The position numbers and the translations under genes were made by a program. The notes under the pieces are model-generated. The model worked only from the letters and a program-made list of their open reading frames with translations, did not search any database and had not been told where the DNA came from. Of a DNA stretch of 64,000 bases, positions 35,024 through 45,873 are shown in pieces. Positions within the stretch are counted from its first letter, which is position 1; each line of letters opens with the position of its first letter. This DNA comes from Cycas panzhihuaensis. Lineage: Eukaryota; Cycadophyta. The DNA lies in assembly GCA_023213395.1 (NCBI GenBank), contig CM041465.1:242241741-242305740 (forward strand). The letters are read 5' to 3'.

Positions 35024-37930
35024 AAGTGCATCCAAAGCTAAAGCCAAAGTATATTAAGGACTTGGAATCAATAAAGAAGCAAAAAGAGAAAGTATTGCTT
35101 TCTAAGATGGAGCTTCAAAGTGAAGAAGAAGAAGAGAAGGTTACTATACTTACAAATAATGGAGATGATGCTATAAGGGAGGAATTATTTTAGTTAAAGC
35201 TTCAAGTAGGAAATAATGATATTAGTGTCATTATAGATCTAAGGAGTCAAAAGAATTTAATCTCAAAAAAATTAGTGAAGAGCCTTAGGTTGGTAACTAC
35301 TCCTCACCCTCACCCATATCCCCTTGGTTGAATCCATAAAGATGTGGAAATACAAATATCAAACTAATGTACACTTAAATTTTCTATCATTATTAATTTT
35401 ATTGATGAAGTGATATATGATGTGGTAGCATTAGATGTATGTCATGTTGTACTTGGGAGTCCCTACTTATGGGATTGAGATGTAACCTTCTATAAAAGGG
35501 AGAGAAAGTACCAGTTGATAAAGGATAACAAGGGCTTCTTCATAAAGCTACAAAGAAGCACTTAGACAAGATGATATTAATTTCAGCCACTTAAGAAAAA
35601 AGGATGATTAATGCATGTGGCAAATTTATCATCTTAATGGTAAGGAGCAAAGAAGATCCAAGTGATGAAGGAGACCCTTCCACCTAAACAAATGTAATAA
35701 ATTAAGGAGTTAAAGACAAGGTATGTCATTATATTTTAACATGTTAATAAGCTACTGCCAAAGAGAAAAATAGACTATAGAATCACTCTTGTAGGAGATG
35801 CACCATTGCTTAATATTGGTCTATATAGGAACTCCATTATAGAGAATAATGAGATAAAGAGACAAGTTGAGGAGTTACTTGATCAAGGGGTCATAAGATA
35901 TTTATATTCACCTTGTGGTTCTTCAATTGTCTTGGTGATTAAGAAGGATGGAGGATGGAGAATATATATAGACTTTTGTGCTTTGAATAAAATCATAATT
36001 AAAACTTGCTACCCTTGCCTCATATAAATGACTTGCTTGATCAAATTCAACATGTTTGTTATTTTACTAAGTTGGATTTGAAAAGTGGTTATCACCAAGT
36101 TAGGGTCAAAGAGGAGGACACATAGAAGACAACCTTTAAAATAAAGCAAGGACTCTTTGAATGGATGGTTATGCCTTTTTTATTATGTAATGCTCCTACA
36201 ACATTCATGAGGCTAATGAATGGAGTGTTAAGACCTTACTTAGATAATTTTATTGTTGTCTATCTTGATAACATTTTGATTTTTAGCAACATATAGGAGG
36301 AATATTCATAGCATATAGAAGAAGTTTTGAAGACTTAGGTTAAGAAACATTTGAAGCTTAATGTGAAAAAGGATAAATTTAGTAAGGAGAACTTGGTCTT
36401 CTTGGGCTTTATAGTTGGAGGAGGAAAGTTAAGCATTGATCTACTCAAGACTTAAGTCATCCTCAAATGGCCTAGGCTAACTAATACCATAGAGGTGAGA
36501 AGCTTCTTAGGAGCTTCTCAATACTTGAGAAAGTTCATTGTTCATTTCTCATAGGTTATAGCACCTCTATATGGATTGACAAAGGTTAGTTAAAAGTTTG
36601 CTTAGGGTTCCAAGAAGGAATAAGCTTTTCTTCTTTTGAAGAAGAAAAATTATGAAGCACTAATTTTGGTAATGCCAAATTTATGAAGGCTTTTTGAAGT
36701 AGAAGTTGATGCAAGTGGAAATACAATAGGAAATGTCCTTATTTAAGATGAGAATCCTATTATTTACCATTCAAAAGCCTTTACCCCTCAAGTGAAAAAC
36801 TACCCAACATATGATTAGGAAATATTCATACTACATTAATCATGCAAGCATTGAAGGTCTTACTTACTTAGAAAAGAGGTTGTAGCTCATCATAAGCTTC
36901 TTCAAAGTTTACAAACCTAAATTAAATTATGACAAGTAAGGCACATGAAGTAGATGAGTCATTTACAATAATTCAATATCATAATTAAGCATAAAAAGGG
37001 GTCTAATGACAAAATTGTTGATATGTTATTTAGACCACCTTGTTCCACTTCTTCTTCTTCTTTTGTTTGTAGTTCTCTTGTGAGTTTGTAAGTAGAGCTA
37101 ATACATCATGAAGAGCACAAAGTCTTATACCATAAAGATGAAGCCTTAAAGGAAGAATTAGAGAACCTTATAAAAGGAAGACCTTCTCAACTTACTTAGA
37201 AGGATTCTCTACTTTTCATAGGGGAGAAACTCTATGTTCCGTCAAAAGGAGATAAGATCAATTAGCTTAGAGAAGCCCATACTTCTAAAGTAGTTAGTCA
37301 CTTTGGTATAGAGAAGACCTTAACAAACTTGAGAATATATGTTGTATAGATAAAGATGTAAAATGATATAAGAAAATATGTAAAAGGATATGTAATGTGT
37401 AATACTTCTAAGCCTTCTACTAGAAAATTAAGATTGTATACAGCACTATAGATTCCCCCTAGTCCTTGGGAAAGTATCTCCATGGATTTCGTAGGGAGAC
37501 TACCCATGACTAGGAAGGGACATGACTATCTCTTTATTGTTGTAGATAGGTTTAACAAGATGATATGTGTAATACCTTGTAAGAAGACAATCACAAGAGT
37601 AGGGATGGTTGAGTTGTTCTTTGAGTATATATGGAAGAATTTTGGCTTATCTTCTTCTATCATTTCAAATTAGGACACTTGATTCCTTTCATCATTTTAG
37701 AAGGTACTATGGGAGATGATGGATACCAAATTAAAGAGAAGTACAAGTTTCCATCCTCAAATAGATAGACAAACTGAAGTAGTGAATAGAACTTTGGTAC
37801 ATTTGTTAAGAGGATATAATTATAAGCATCTAAAGACATAGGATGAATCATTGTCTTTTCTATAATTTGCATTCAATAGGGTAATATGTGCATCATACTC
37901 TAAAGCACCTTTTAAAGTTTGTTTGAGATA
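35024..37930 (+). pseudogene. Ty3/gypsy pol with longer integrase, unit 6
   Basis: RT is open at 35,806-36,027 (DFCALNK, Arg lost). YLDN lies at 36,261-36,272. Integrase is open at 37,482-37,673 and ends at a TAG in SNQD. Beyond the breakpoint shared by units 1-5, frames still read [16 protein letters not shown], then [15 protein letters not shown] and DESLSFL. This is the third catalytic block of a gypsy integrase, with Glu in TEVVN. It fades near 37,930, where segment X begins. No chromodomain or LTR follows. Confidence 0.8.
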
Positions 37931-40195
37931 CTGATTTGGTGGATTCTTAGGAGGACCTAAACTAAATATCTCTCAATTCTTATTTTGATTAAAATTGGGA
38001 GACACAAAGTTCAAGAAGATCTAAGAAACCATCTTTCTTCAACTCCTGAGGAGAAGTCTTCACCTAGTAGTGTCATCTAATGAAGTGCAAATGGATATGA
38101 TGAAAGGCATGGATATGAAAAAGGGTGATAGACTCCACTAACCTACATGACTTGATGAAGGAGTTCTAAGTTTGGAGCTACACTAATAATATCTTCAATG
38201 ACATTCCTAGGGATTTCCCTCATACAATCCTTTCAACCTTTTGGATTATACTTAGATGTAGAAAGGGGTAAGCCAATGCAAGATTGGTTTATTTTATTTT
38301 TGTTTCTTGTCTTAGTTTATGTTCACTTTGTTTGTTTGTTCTTTGAGTTTTGTTCTCCCTTTGCTTTTCATTCTTTTCATTTCTTTTTTTTTTTTGGATT
38401 TTTATATAATAACAACAAAGAAATAAAACTAAGAAATTAAGCCAAGTCTATGTAATCAAAGAGACTAAAAGATCAAACCCATATATACTTTTTTTTTTTT
38501 TTGTAAGCACAAGCGAACAAACTAGATGAGATGCATGCAAGTTTTCTCTTTTCCTTTTATTTTCTTTTTTTAAAGTGAAAAATGCATATGAAACTATGAA
38601 GTGACCCTCCTATACACAATATGTATGCTTCATTTCAAAAAGGAATGATACTACTAAAAGCTGAAACTTACTATATGATTTTTGTGCAAGTTTTTCAAAG
38701 AAGCCAATCAACATGCAAAACTAGTCAATATAATTCATCCTTTGTGCATGCAACCAATTCTTTGAAAAAATGTTGATGAATAATACATAAAGAAAAGAGA
38801 TTCTTAAAAGATACTACCATTTTCTGATAATTTTCAGACATATAAGATAGTAGGTAAACCACAAATCTGAATAATAACATTCACATGAAAAACTAGTTCT
38901 AATGGTTCTATCACAATTAGAGTAGTAAGAGTTCCAGAAGGATCCTTAAATCCTTTGCAAAACTAAAAAAATTATAGGTGTTTTTACTATGCAATATTCT
39001 CAACTTTTCTCTTAAAAGATAAAGCAACTAATTTGAAAATGAAAATTAAAGAAACCACAAAGTTAAGAGAAAAACAACTTCTTTCTTATTGTAATGAATG
39101 ACTCAGAATGACAGTTTTCTTTTTAGCTAACTAATTTTCTTTAACAAAAATTCCTTCAAAGCAAACCAAAAAAGGAGAAAAAAAAACCCAACAACCAAGA
39201 GAGGCTAAACTAGAGCCTAACAATACTAAAAGAAAGTGACAAACTAACTAAAATATAGACTACTATAAAAGAGTGAGAAGGGATAGCTAGATGAATGGTG
39301 GAGAGATAATTATGCTCCACCCTAGTCTACCCTCAAGGAATGTCATAAAGGGCTGGTATTTTAGTGTACATTTCAATATCCAAAAATAATACAAGAGCAC
39401 TATAGTAATCAACCAAAGAAAGGAAAAATTTTTGAGCAAAAATCACCTTTAAAACATTAAGAAACAAGTTGGAAAAACAATAGGAAAGATCTTACCAAAT
39501 TAGAAGAAGTTTGAAGAATAAAGCTTGATGAAGATCTAAGAAAATAGAAACTCAAACCATCAATAATTAAATAGTAGCAATACAACAACAAAACTCCTTT
39601 AAGATTTCACTCAAAAGCCTTCTAAAAAGATCAAGTTCTAGTCTCACAATAGCAATCTTTAGGAAATCTTTAAAAAATCCAAAAATTCACACTAAAGCTG
39701 AGCAAAATCACTACTAATCCATCAACTGATAATCAACAAAGACTCAAGAGCAATTATGGGCATTGAAGGAATCAAATTCCACCAAATCTGGGTGGTGGCA
39801 TACAAAATTTTGGTGTACGGCCTAAGTTTTTCTTACATGATAGTGAAAAACATGATTGATCACATTTTTCACCTACCAAAAACAAGACTTTATTCTAAAA
39901 ACGTGACAGGTTGCATTTTTGGCAATGCCAAAAATGCGATAATAGTGGACCTAAAAATCAATCAAAAAATATAAAAAATTTGATATCAAATAAAGATTAA
40001 AACATGAAAATGGCTTCATTAATGAGTAGATAAACCCAAAATAAGGCATAAAAGAATTAAATACAAGCCTAAAAATATAGCAAATAGCAAAATAGGATGA
40101 AATCTTAAAGATGATATAAAAAACAACAAATTTTGAAGGAAGTGTGAGGTCAAATTGATCATGAAAGAAAACTTTAATTCCATAGTTCACGTCAT
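37931..40195 (+). repeat. Segment X, forward copy
   Basis: It matches the reverse complement of 2,637-4,935. It begins with a short coding-like stretch (37,940-38,280) containing several stops. It continues as AT-rich non-coding sequence with a T-run at 38,490-38,502, and ends near 40,195. The open frame at 38,198-38,440 is hydrophobic and Phe-rich because of T runs and is not conserved as a frame in the other copy. The family is not recognised. Confidence 0.7.
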
Positions 40196-40649
40196 CAGTG
40201 GATAGTAATAAAAATATAAATCATATCATTATTAATCACAATTCATCAAATTAAATTCATACTTTTAACAAAACATAGATTAATCTACAATCAAGCAAAA
40301 CTATCATGCATCTTCTATAAAACCATATATAAATACATTAAAACTTACTAATACTAGTTGAATATGAATTAAAATTCTAGGTTTTGGTGAAACATTTATC
40401 CTCTTGACACTTGAAGCTCCTATTCTAGAAAGAGAGATAAGATGGTGAGAGGTGGCAATGATATACATGATCATCATTCTGGTTAGGGTGATAGGAACCA
40501 AATGAAGTACATCAATGATGAGATAACACAACTTTATGACCTAACTTGAAATGGAATTCATACATCAATAAGATCAAATGAAGATTCTACTAACAAACCT
40601 ACTTAAAATGGCTAGGCATCTCTTATTAAAACATTACTATTTACACATC
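40196..40649. other. AT-rich non-coding stretch
   Basis: I see no gene, and no repeat shared with the rest of the window. It joins segment X to the tandem-repeat block. Confidence 0.5.
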
Positions 40650-40960
40650 TTGCCCACAAGGAGTGGGCACCTAATTACTAGAAAACCACCCAAAAAGACT
40701 AGGTATCTGACATCATCAAAAAACTACCTAAAAAGAATGGGTATTGACCAACATCAAGGACTTACCCAAAAGGACTGGGTATTCATCTCCAAAGTGTCAC
40801 TACTTTCACCTTCTTACCCAAAAGGGTTGAGCATCTAATGTCACCAAACATCTACCTAGTACCCATAAACTGGATGAGACTTTACTACAATATAACACGC
40901 CCATAAACTAAATGGGACTTTCACCATCAAACACCCATGAATTAGATGGGAGTCTACTAT
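40650..40960. repeat. Degenerate tandem repeats that form small stems
   Basis: About eight units spaced 30-50 bp apart each contain a short inverted repeat. Examples are GCCCACaaggaGTGGGC (40,652), ACCCAaaaggacTGGGT (40,764), CCCATaaactaaATGGG (40,899) and CCCATgaattagATGGG (40,933). Stem bases differ between units but stay complementary in several of them. Other units (40,688; 40,727; 40,815; 40,861) are more decayed. Confidence 0.6.
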
Positions 40961-40968
40961 ACAACTGG

Positions 40969-41390
40969 TCATAGTTTATGTCTCTTTAACCACTCATCGA
41001 AGGGAAATCTTTTTGCTGAAGTAAAAAGGATAGATTGTCATAGTTTAGTATCTCATTAACAGGTGACTTTTCAAAGCAAACCCATCATAGTTTAGCCTTG
41101 TTAATGGGCTTAGGGCTTTTGGAGGTTGATTATCTTAGTTTAGACTCATTGTTAATCAAATTTAGAGGGTTCCCTATTATAGTTTAGTCTCATTAATAGG
41201 TGAAAGGTCCTTGGAGCATCAATCCTATCATAGTTTTAGGTCGTTAATAGGTGAAAAGAGGTTCAAAGCTAAATCTTATCATAGTTTTGGCTCATCAATA
41301 GGTAAAGGCAAGCTCAAAGCATAGTCCCTATCATAGTTTAGACTCATTAACAAGAGGGGAAAGGCTTAGAGTATAATCCTAGGAGATAAT
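40969..41390 (+). repeat. Eight-copy degenerate tandem repeat, about 43-69 bp period
   Basis: The core 'tatcatagtttagtctcat' followed by 'taataggtga' recurs at about 40,969, 41,038, 41,083, 41,131, 41,174, 41,226, 41,277 and 41,329, with variable spacers. It lies about 0.3 kb upstream of a TATA-like box. Tandem motifs in that place are common in LTR U3 regions, where they can act as enhancers; that role is inferred. Confidence 0.65.
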
Positions 41391-41636
41391 CATTAAAAGT
41401 TAATATATGAGGTAGATTATAATAACAAATCATATCTTCAAAGGGAATAAAGAGCTTTGATGATCCTCATCATACTATAAAATAATAATTAACCTTTATC
41501 AAAGCAAAGATACATATTTCAAATATTGGATATTGATCTAGTAAGAATAATAATTAAAAGGGGGCATGCTTTTCTTTAATAGATTCTATAAGTGCCAAAG
41601 AGAATTTAGTAAAAAGAAAATGAGAAAAGGACCTCT

Positions 41637-41645
41637 CTATATATA
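41637..41645 (+). promoter_or_regulatory. TATA-like box of a putative LTR promoter
   Basis: ctatatata (41,637-41,645) is followed by GA-rich, then more GC-balanced leader sequence (41,660-41,820), as in the U3/R boundary of plant LTRs. Assignment to segment X's parent element is inferred from adjacency. Confidence 0.35.
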
Positions 41646-41984
41646 AGAAAATGGACGAGAAAGGGTTTCATTTTCATGCATGAGAGGAGGAGAAAATGAG
41701 AGACCTGAGAGTCCTAGAGGCTATTACCTCATCTTTTGGAGTGATTACGAGCTCTTTCTGGCAGGAGACCAGCTCTACAAGATCCTAGACATCAAGATGG
41801 AGTAGAGAGCTAAATACCTAGTGAGTGAAACATGCTAATTTTCTTTCTTTTTTAGTTTTTTAATGAAAAATACAATAATACAACATAAAAAGTGTGACCA
41901 GTGCACTAAAAATGTGACCTAGAAATGAAAAACATGATTAACCTATGAAAAACACAATTTCAATATTTAGTCCCATGAGAGGTA

Positions 41985-42060
41985 GTTACATTTTTCACTA
42001 TGAAGTCATGTTTTTCACTATGAAACTACATTTTTTAACTATGAAACTGTATTTTTAGTT
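41985..42060. repeat. Short tandem repeat of 'ttttcactatgaa'
   Basis: The word 'tttttcactatgaaactaca' recurs three to four times with small changes at 41,992-42,060. Related words (gaaaaacatgat, gtgacc) occur at 41,895-41,960 and inside both copies of segment X (2,900-2,990; 39,840-39,930). This links this stretch to the same element. Confidence 0.55.
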
Positions 42061-42074
42061 GGTTGGTCACACTT

Positions 42075-44567
42075 TTGAACTTTTAATGAATGAAACTTAA
42101 AAAATTAAAAATTTGAATCTGTTTCCCGACTACCGGGAATGGACTTTAGATGGGTCAACTCAGGTAAGCACAGGTATATACTTCTCACCTTTAGCTATCA
42201 CTTGGTAAGAGTTGTTTAGAGTGTTGTTTGATGCATACTTGCTTGCCACCTGTATAATCGCATTGCCTTATTTGTTTGATCACATTGCTTGTGCCTGTCG
42301 CATATTATTCAGCCTATAGTAACCAACCACGGGGCACTCCTCAGCGAGTCATGCACCCCATATAGTACTCAGCTTCTTGTAACGCCTCCACAGCTCCTCA
42401 AACACCACCGTTGGTCATGACCTGCTCGCGTCAATACTCTTGTCATCACTTAAGTCTCTTTCTTGGTATAATAGGAGACCACCCCGCCCGAGACTCGTCT
42501 CTCTCTATTGGCCACTTGCCAGCCACCTGGGCATGAGCTCCTAGCTTGCCCAGCCTCTGCACACCCCTCAGTTTGGCTCTAGGCTTCAGTTATGCCTTAA
42601 TTTTGATTTTCGGTCCCACACCACTGCAAACTTAGTGGTACCGCGAAGTTTGTCGTGGTACCATGAAGTTTGCTGTGGGGCGACTATTTAAACTCGTTTT
42701 TTAAAACCACCTCAGCGATTCCTACTCTTTCTACGGAATCGCCACATGGCACCCTTAGGTACTCACCCCCACCATAACCTTAAATGTACATTTAGGGTTG
42801 GGGTGAGTATAAAACTTAAAAACTAAGCCATTTGTTGGTCTTCTTGGTTCATTTTTTGTTCTTTACTCCAGCTCTCACTCCATAACTTTCACAGGATCTG
42901 GTCCTCTACTCTGGCTTCTCTTCCACAAGACACCTACTGTGTCTTAGGCCTTACTCCAGTAGCTTTAGGCTCCCTTTTTACAGGTCTATACCGTGGAGGA
43001 AGAATACTTACAGCATCTCAATAAGCAAGCTCCAAGATCTCAAAGTTGCATCTACATTTGCCTCCCCTTCAGCCTAGGTCTGAAAAACATGTTTGGCATA
43101 GGCTTTTCCTCTTGATTTTTGGCAGAACTAAGCTCCTTCCTTCTGCTACAAGGTACCCCTTCAATGGTCCTTTAAGTTTCTTGGCTTTTTCCTTTCTTTT
43201 ATGAGCAGTGTTGAGTCATTCTTTGCTCCTATCTTTGCATTTCATAGGATCTTGCCTGTTGCTCCTTATTTTGCAGTACTTCTTCTCTCCTTTCCTGCAA
43301 GCTCACTCTAGGGTGGCTGTGCAAGAGGGCTACATAAGGACGAGTGAAGGGAGAAAGGTGAGATCAGTGCCCTTATTGGCCTTCTCCCCAAGGGTTTTAC
43401 CCTTCCCTTCCTTCCTCATTCACTTTATGCCTCTCTCTGGAGCTAGGCCAGGGATATTAAGAGCTTATTTCTAGTTCTGAAATAGTATTGGCAGCCCTTG
43501 CCACACTAGTTTCAAACCTATACTCTCAGGTTTTGGGCATCATATAAGCCCCCAAACCCATCCTAGTTGGTTTGTGATCCTTGGCTTGCCCCAACCTGAC
43601 GATTTGCTGCCCATAGCACTTCATCTCTTTAGTTTTTCTATGCACCATTTTGTTGGTTTATGACCTCCTTTGTTTGCTATCCCGCACAACCATTACATCC
43701 TGGATTTCCCCCATTGAGGCTACGTGGAGGTACTTATGGGTGAGTTGGCCATTCCGAGGCTAACTTCTTCATCTTGGTCATTGTTTGGTGTTGCTTTGGT
43801 TTGAGTCTTGCTTGGAGGTTTTGGAGTAGAGTGTAATATTTCTTTAACTTGATTTATTATCTACTTCTTGTATTCATATATATATTAGGTATATTTGGTA
43901 ACCCCCTCTTCTGGGAGGGAGAAACATTTATTTTGTGCTTGGTAAGTTTGCGGCAATGGAAGTACGAAGGAGGCAGACTTCTCGACAGGTTAGTCTCTAG
44001 CTAGTAGTGCTTTCGTTTTCCTTCATTGTTCTTTTTGTTGCTTTGCTTTCACATGATTGGGGAAGGTAAGGTAGCCCCTCGTCCATTCACGGCAACCGTC
44101 ATCGTCTAGCCCCTCACCCATATGGCAAGTTTGAGTGGATGAGTGTGTAAAGAGTGGAAGGTCACAACATCCCAACCACGCTTCTTTTCCAGGTATTCCT
44201 TGTCCCCTTTTTGTCCTTTTCCGCTGTGTTTCTTTTATGCACATCTTGCATACTAAAAATATATAGGAAACAAAAAGGGAAAGAACACATTCTTACATTT
44301 ATATATTCTTTTATAGTTGTTTATATCATGTGTAGATAGGACTTAGGTGTAAGCCACCCATTCCTTACACCCCATCTAGTCCACACGTAGGACATCATAT
44401 CTCACACACATTTGCTTGCACGTTGCCTTCTCCCTCCTGTGAGAAGACACAACCTCCTAGAGTCCCTCTTCCTCTTCCTGGCCATCCAAGGGGTAGGTGG
44501 GCCTCTTCTTTTGGGATGACCCAAGGCCTCACCTTGTGTCCTTTTCCAAAGATTGCCCTAAGATAAT
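42075..44567 (+). other. GC-richer non-coding stretch, possibly a long LTR
   Basis: This is noticeably richer in G+C and CpG than its surroundings. Open frames on both strands (43,208-43,474, 44,154-44,339, and antisense 44,023-44,244 and 44,395-44,577) have no recognisable domain. It ends just before a primer-site-like sequence at 44,568, so it may be the 5' LTR plus flank of a plus-strand Tat-type element. No second copy is present to prove this. It contains the lone copy of the 59-bp linker. Confidence 0.35.
42416..42474 (+). repeat. Lone copy of the 59-bp linker (L0)
   Basis: It matches the array linkers along all 59 bp with about four differences (aatactcttg for aacactcctg, taagtc for gagtc/gagtct, tataatag for tatgatag). 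Flanking sequence on neither side matches the array. It lies 4.7 kb beyond the array breakpoint in unit 6. Confidence 0.85.
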
Positions 44568-44588
44568 TGGGCACCATCTGTAGGTCCT
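44568..44588 (+). other. Primer-site-like sequence
   Basis: ttgggcaccatctgtaggtc resembles the TTGGCGCCxTCTGTGGG form found next to the 5' LTR of many Tat-lineage elements, with CpG-type changes. It is the only such site in the window. Confidence 0.35.
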
Positions 44589-44889
44589 GAATCTGCGCTC
44601 TAGTGCACGGACGCCTTGTATGGTGTTCCTTCTTGCTGTTAAGGTCCTATTTATAGCCCAACTGCACCTTAGTTTGTTGCACCCTTTTAAGCATAGAAGA
44701 CCATCCCGTAGACACGATTCCAGAATTAAAATAAGTTACTAACATATTGAAATTGATGTGATGCAGGCCCTCAAGATAGTAAAGACTCAAGAGAATAAAG
44801 GAATGGCCATTAGGGAGCTCATAGTCAGCTTTATAAGATAGGATGGGGTGTTTTGAGAGCATGCAGGCCCTCACAAGTGAGTGGATCCA

Positions 44890-45559
44890 TCCGGCTCATC
44901 ATAAAGCATAAGATACTTCATGATTTCATCAGTTATTGGGTCCCAGGATGCAACATCTTTAGGATATGAGTGATTTAAGACATTCAAATCACTCTAAGGG
45001 GTGTGGGGAGGATCTTGGGAGTCAGTTGATATGGAGAGAGGGTTTATCTTATTTGAGTGATAAATGAGGAGTCCTAAATGACATGCAACATGTATTTGAT
45101 AGGGTTTATTAATCAAATAGATTAGCATAGGATCTTAATTGAGGTTATCCAGATGGTAGGGGAGATTCTAGTAGCACGTAGGGTCATAACTCTGATTATT
45201 ATCTATAAGATAACAAGGACACAGAATTTCATGGGGATCCCAGCTTAGTGGATAGGGTAGTGAGACAATACAAGTAGGGTATTCAGATCAACTAGGGGTA
45301 GTATGTAGTTGATAACATTAGCCACTAGTTGTTGAGGATCATAAGGATAGAGAGGGGGGGATTCTCATATAGTTCTATCTTGATGTGCTAGCTATATAAT
45401 CATATTCCATTGATGTAACCAAGAGGAGAGCCAAGACAACTAACACTAATGGATCTGGGAATGAACACATGGCATATGAGGTCTAAGATTCATAATAGAC
45501 CAACTATCTTAGCAAGGAGCATGCATAATCATATCCTCAATAAGATGATAAGGAGATAG
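44890..45559 (+). pseudogene. Decayed reading frame interrupted by the copia insertion, left part
   Basis: One plus-strand frame can be followed from about 44,890 to 45,559, broken mostly by TAG, TAA and TGA codons that could derive from Gln, Trp or Arg. Its end reads NTWHMRSKIHNRPTI then NHILNKMIRR, and stops at the copia LTR. If the copia element and one copy of its target duplication are removed, the frame continues at 57,764 (LVEDAYVGLPMW). I do not recognise the protein. An accessory or gag-like ORF of a larger retroelement is the likeliest guess, and a captured host gene is possible. Confidence 0.35.
45555..45559 (+). other. Target-site duplication of copia element (left)
   Basis: gatag, identical to 57,759-57,763 on the other side of the element. 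Confidence 0.85.
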
Positions 45560-45857
45560 TGAAAAGAGTGGATCTATCTTTCATCTCCATGTACTAAATA
45601 TAAAGGTAAACATGGGAGCAAGAAAGACTTGAGAGAAAAATAGTAGCTCTCATAAAATAGGGAGGTAAGAATGAACCTCCTCCATTGATCTTTTACTTTT
45701 ATATTGAGAGAGGTAGCATTAGAGTTATGTGAAATGAAATTATACATAATGTACATGAAAGTGCATTTCATTTAAGTGATCTAATTTAAAGTTCACTTAA
45801 GATCCTTTTTAGAAATAATCAACTAATGTAATGACCTTGTGACATAAACCCTTTTCA
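45560..45857 (-). repeat. 3' LTR of copia element
   Basis: 298 bp; starts tgaaaagagtgg and ends cccttttca on the plus strand, so it is TG...CA in either reading. It matches 57,461-57,758 along its whole length. Confidence 0.9.
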
Positions 45858-45873
45858 ATCTCCCCCTTAATGG
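45858..45873 (-). other. Polypurine tract of copia element
   Basis: The reverse complement reads ccattaagggggagat, directly next to the 3' LTR. It is the expected plus-strand primer. Confidence 0.8.

Larger units (their letters stand above)
14904..37930 (+). repeat. Six-unit tandem array of an LTR-less Ty3/gypsy internal region
   Basis: The block PBS-gag-PR-RT-RH-INT recurs six times head to tail. Unit starts are 14,904, 18,704, 22,523, 26,341, 30,158 and 33,956, giving periods of 3,800, 3,819, 3,818, 3,817 and 3,798 bp. Units 1-5 break at the same integrase position and are joined to the next unit by the same 59-bp linker. Unit 1 has unique sequence on its left; unit 6 runs past the breakpoint into more integrase. 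Six copies with five linkers, inside one parental element, is what in-situ tandem duplication predicts. Divergence between units is about 1-2 percent by eye. Confidence 0.9.
33956..37930 (+). mobile_element. Array unit 6 (continues past the common breakpoint)
   Basis: PBS at 33,995. No 19-bp duplication. At 37,694, where units 1-5 switch to the linker, this unit continues into the rest of the integrase core. It therefore keeps the parental right flank. Confidence 0.85.

Noticed and set aside
14904-37930. TAG read as an amino acid (recoding or a variant code), because most in-frame stops are TAG and shared between units
   Set aside because: TAA and TGA stops also occur, frameshifts are shared, and catalytic residues are lost in PR, RT and INT. 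Decay explains the pattern without recoding.
14904-37930. Endogenous pararetrovirus (caulimovirid) array, since such integrants form tandem arrays with RT and RNase H
   Set aside because: A clear integrase domain follows RNase H, the PBS is initiator-Met type, and no movement-protein or coat features are seen. Ty3/gypsy fits fully.
15133-37930. Fungal origin, because the CpA-to-TpA pattern resembles RIP
   Set aside because: Element families (Tat lineage, UBN2-type copia, tRNA-Met PBS forms) and LTR structures are plant-like. Methylation-linked deamination is a sufficient explanation until spectra are computed.
38198-38440. Hydrophobic, Phe-rich open frame that could pass for a membrane protein
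   Set aside because: It is produced by T-rich runs within segment X, and the frame is not kept in the other copy.
40650-41390. CRISPR-like repeat-spacer pattern
   Set aside because: Repeats are degenerate, spacing varies, and the context is a plant LTR element with no cas genes.
43208-43474. Open frame with an N-terminal hydrophobic stretch resembling a signal peptide, plus neighbouring frames at 44,023-44,577
   Set aside because: No domain, no homologous copy in the window and no splice or promoter context. Length is within chance for this GC-richer stretch.
44154-44339. Host gene with exons in 43,950-44,340 (an ATG at 43,956 followed by a GT splice-like site at about 43,989)
   Set aside because: Only 11 codons before the putative donor site, and no supported downstream exon. 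Chance motifs cannot be excluded.
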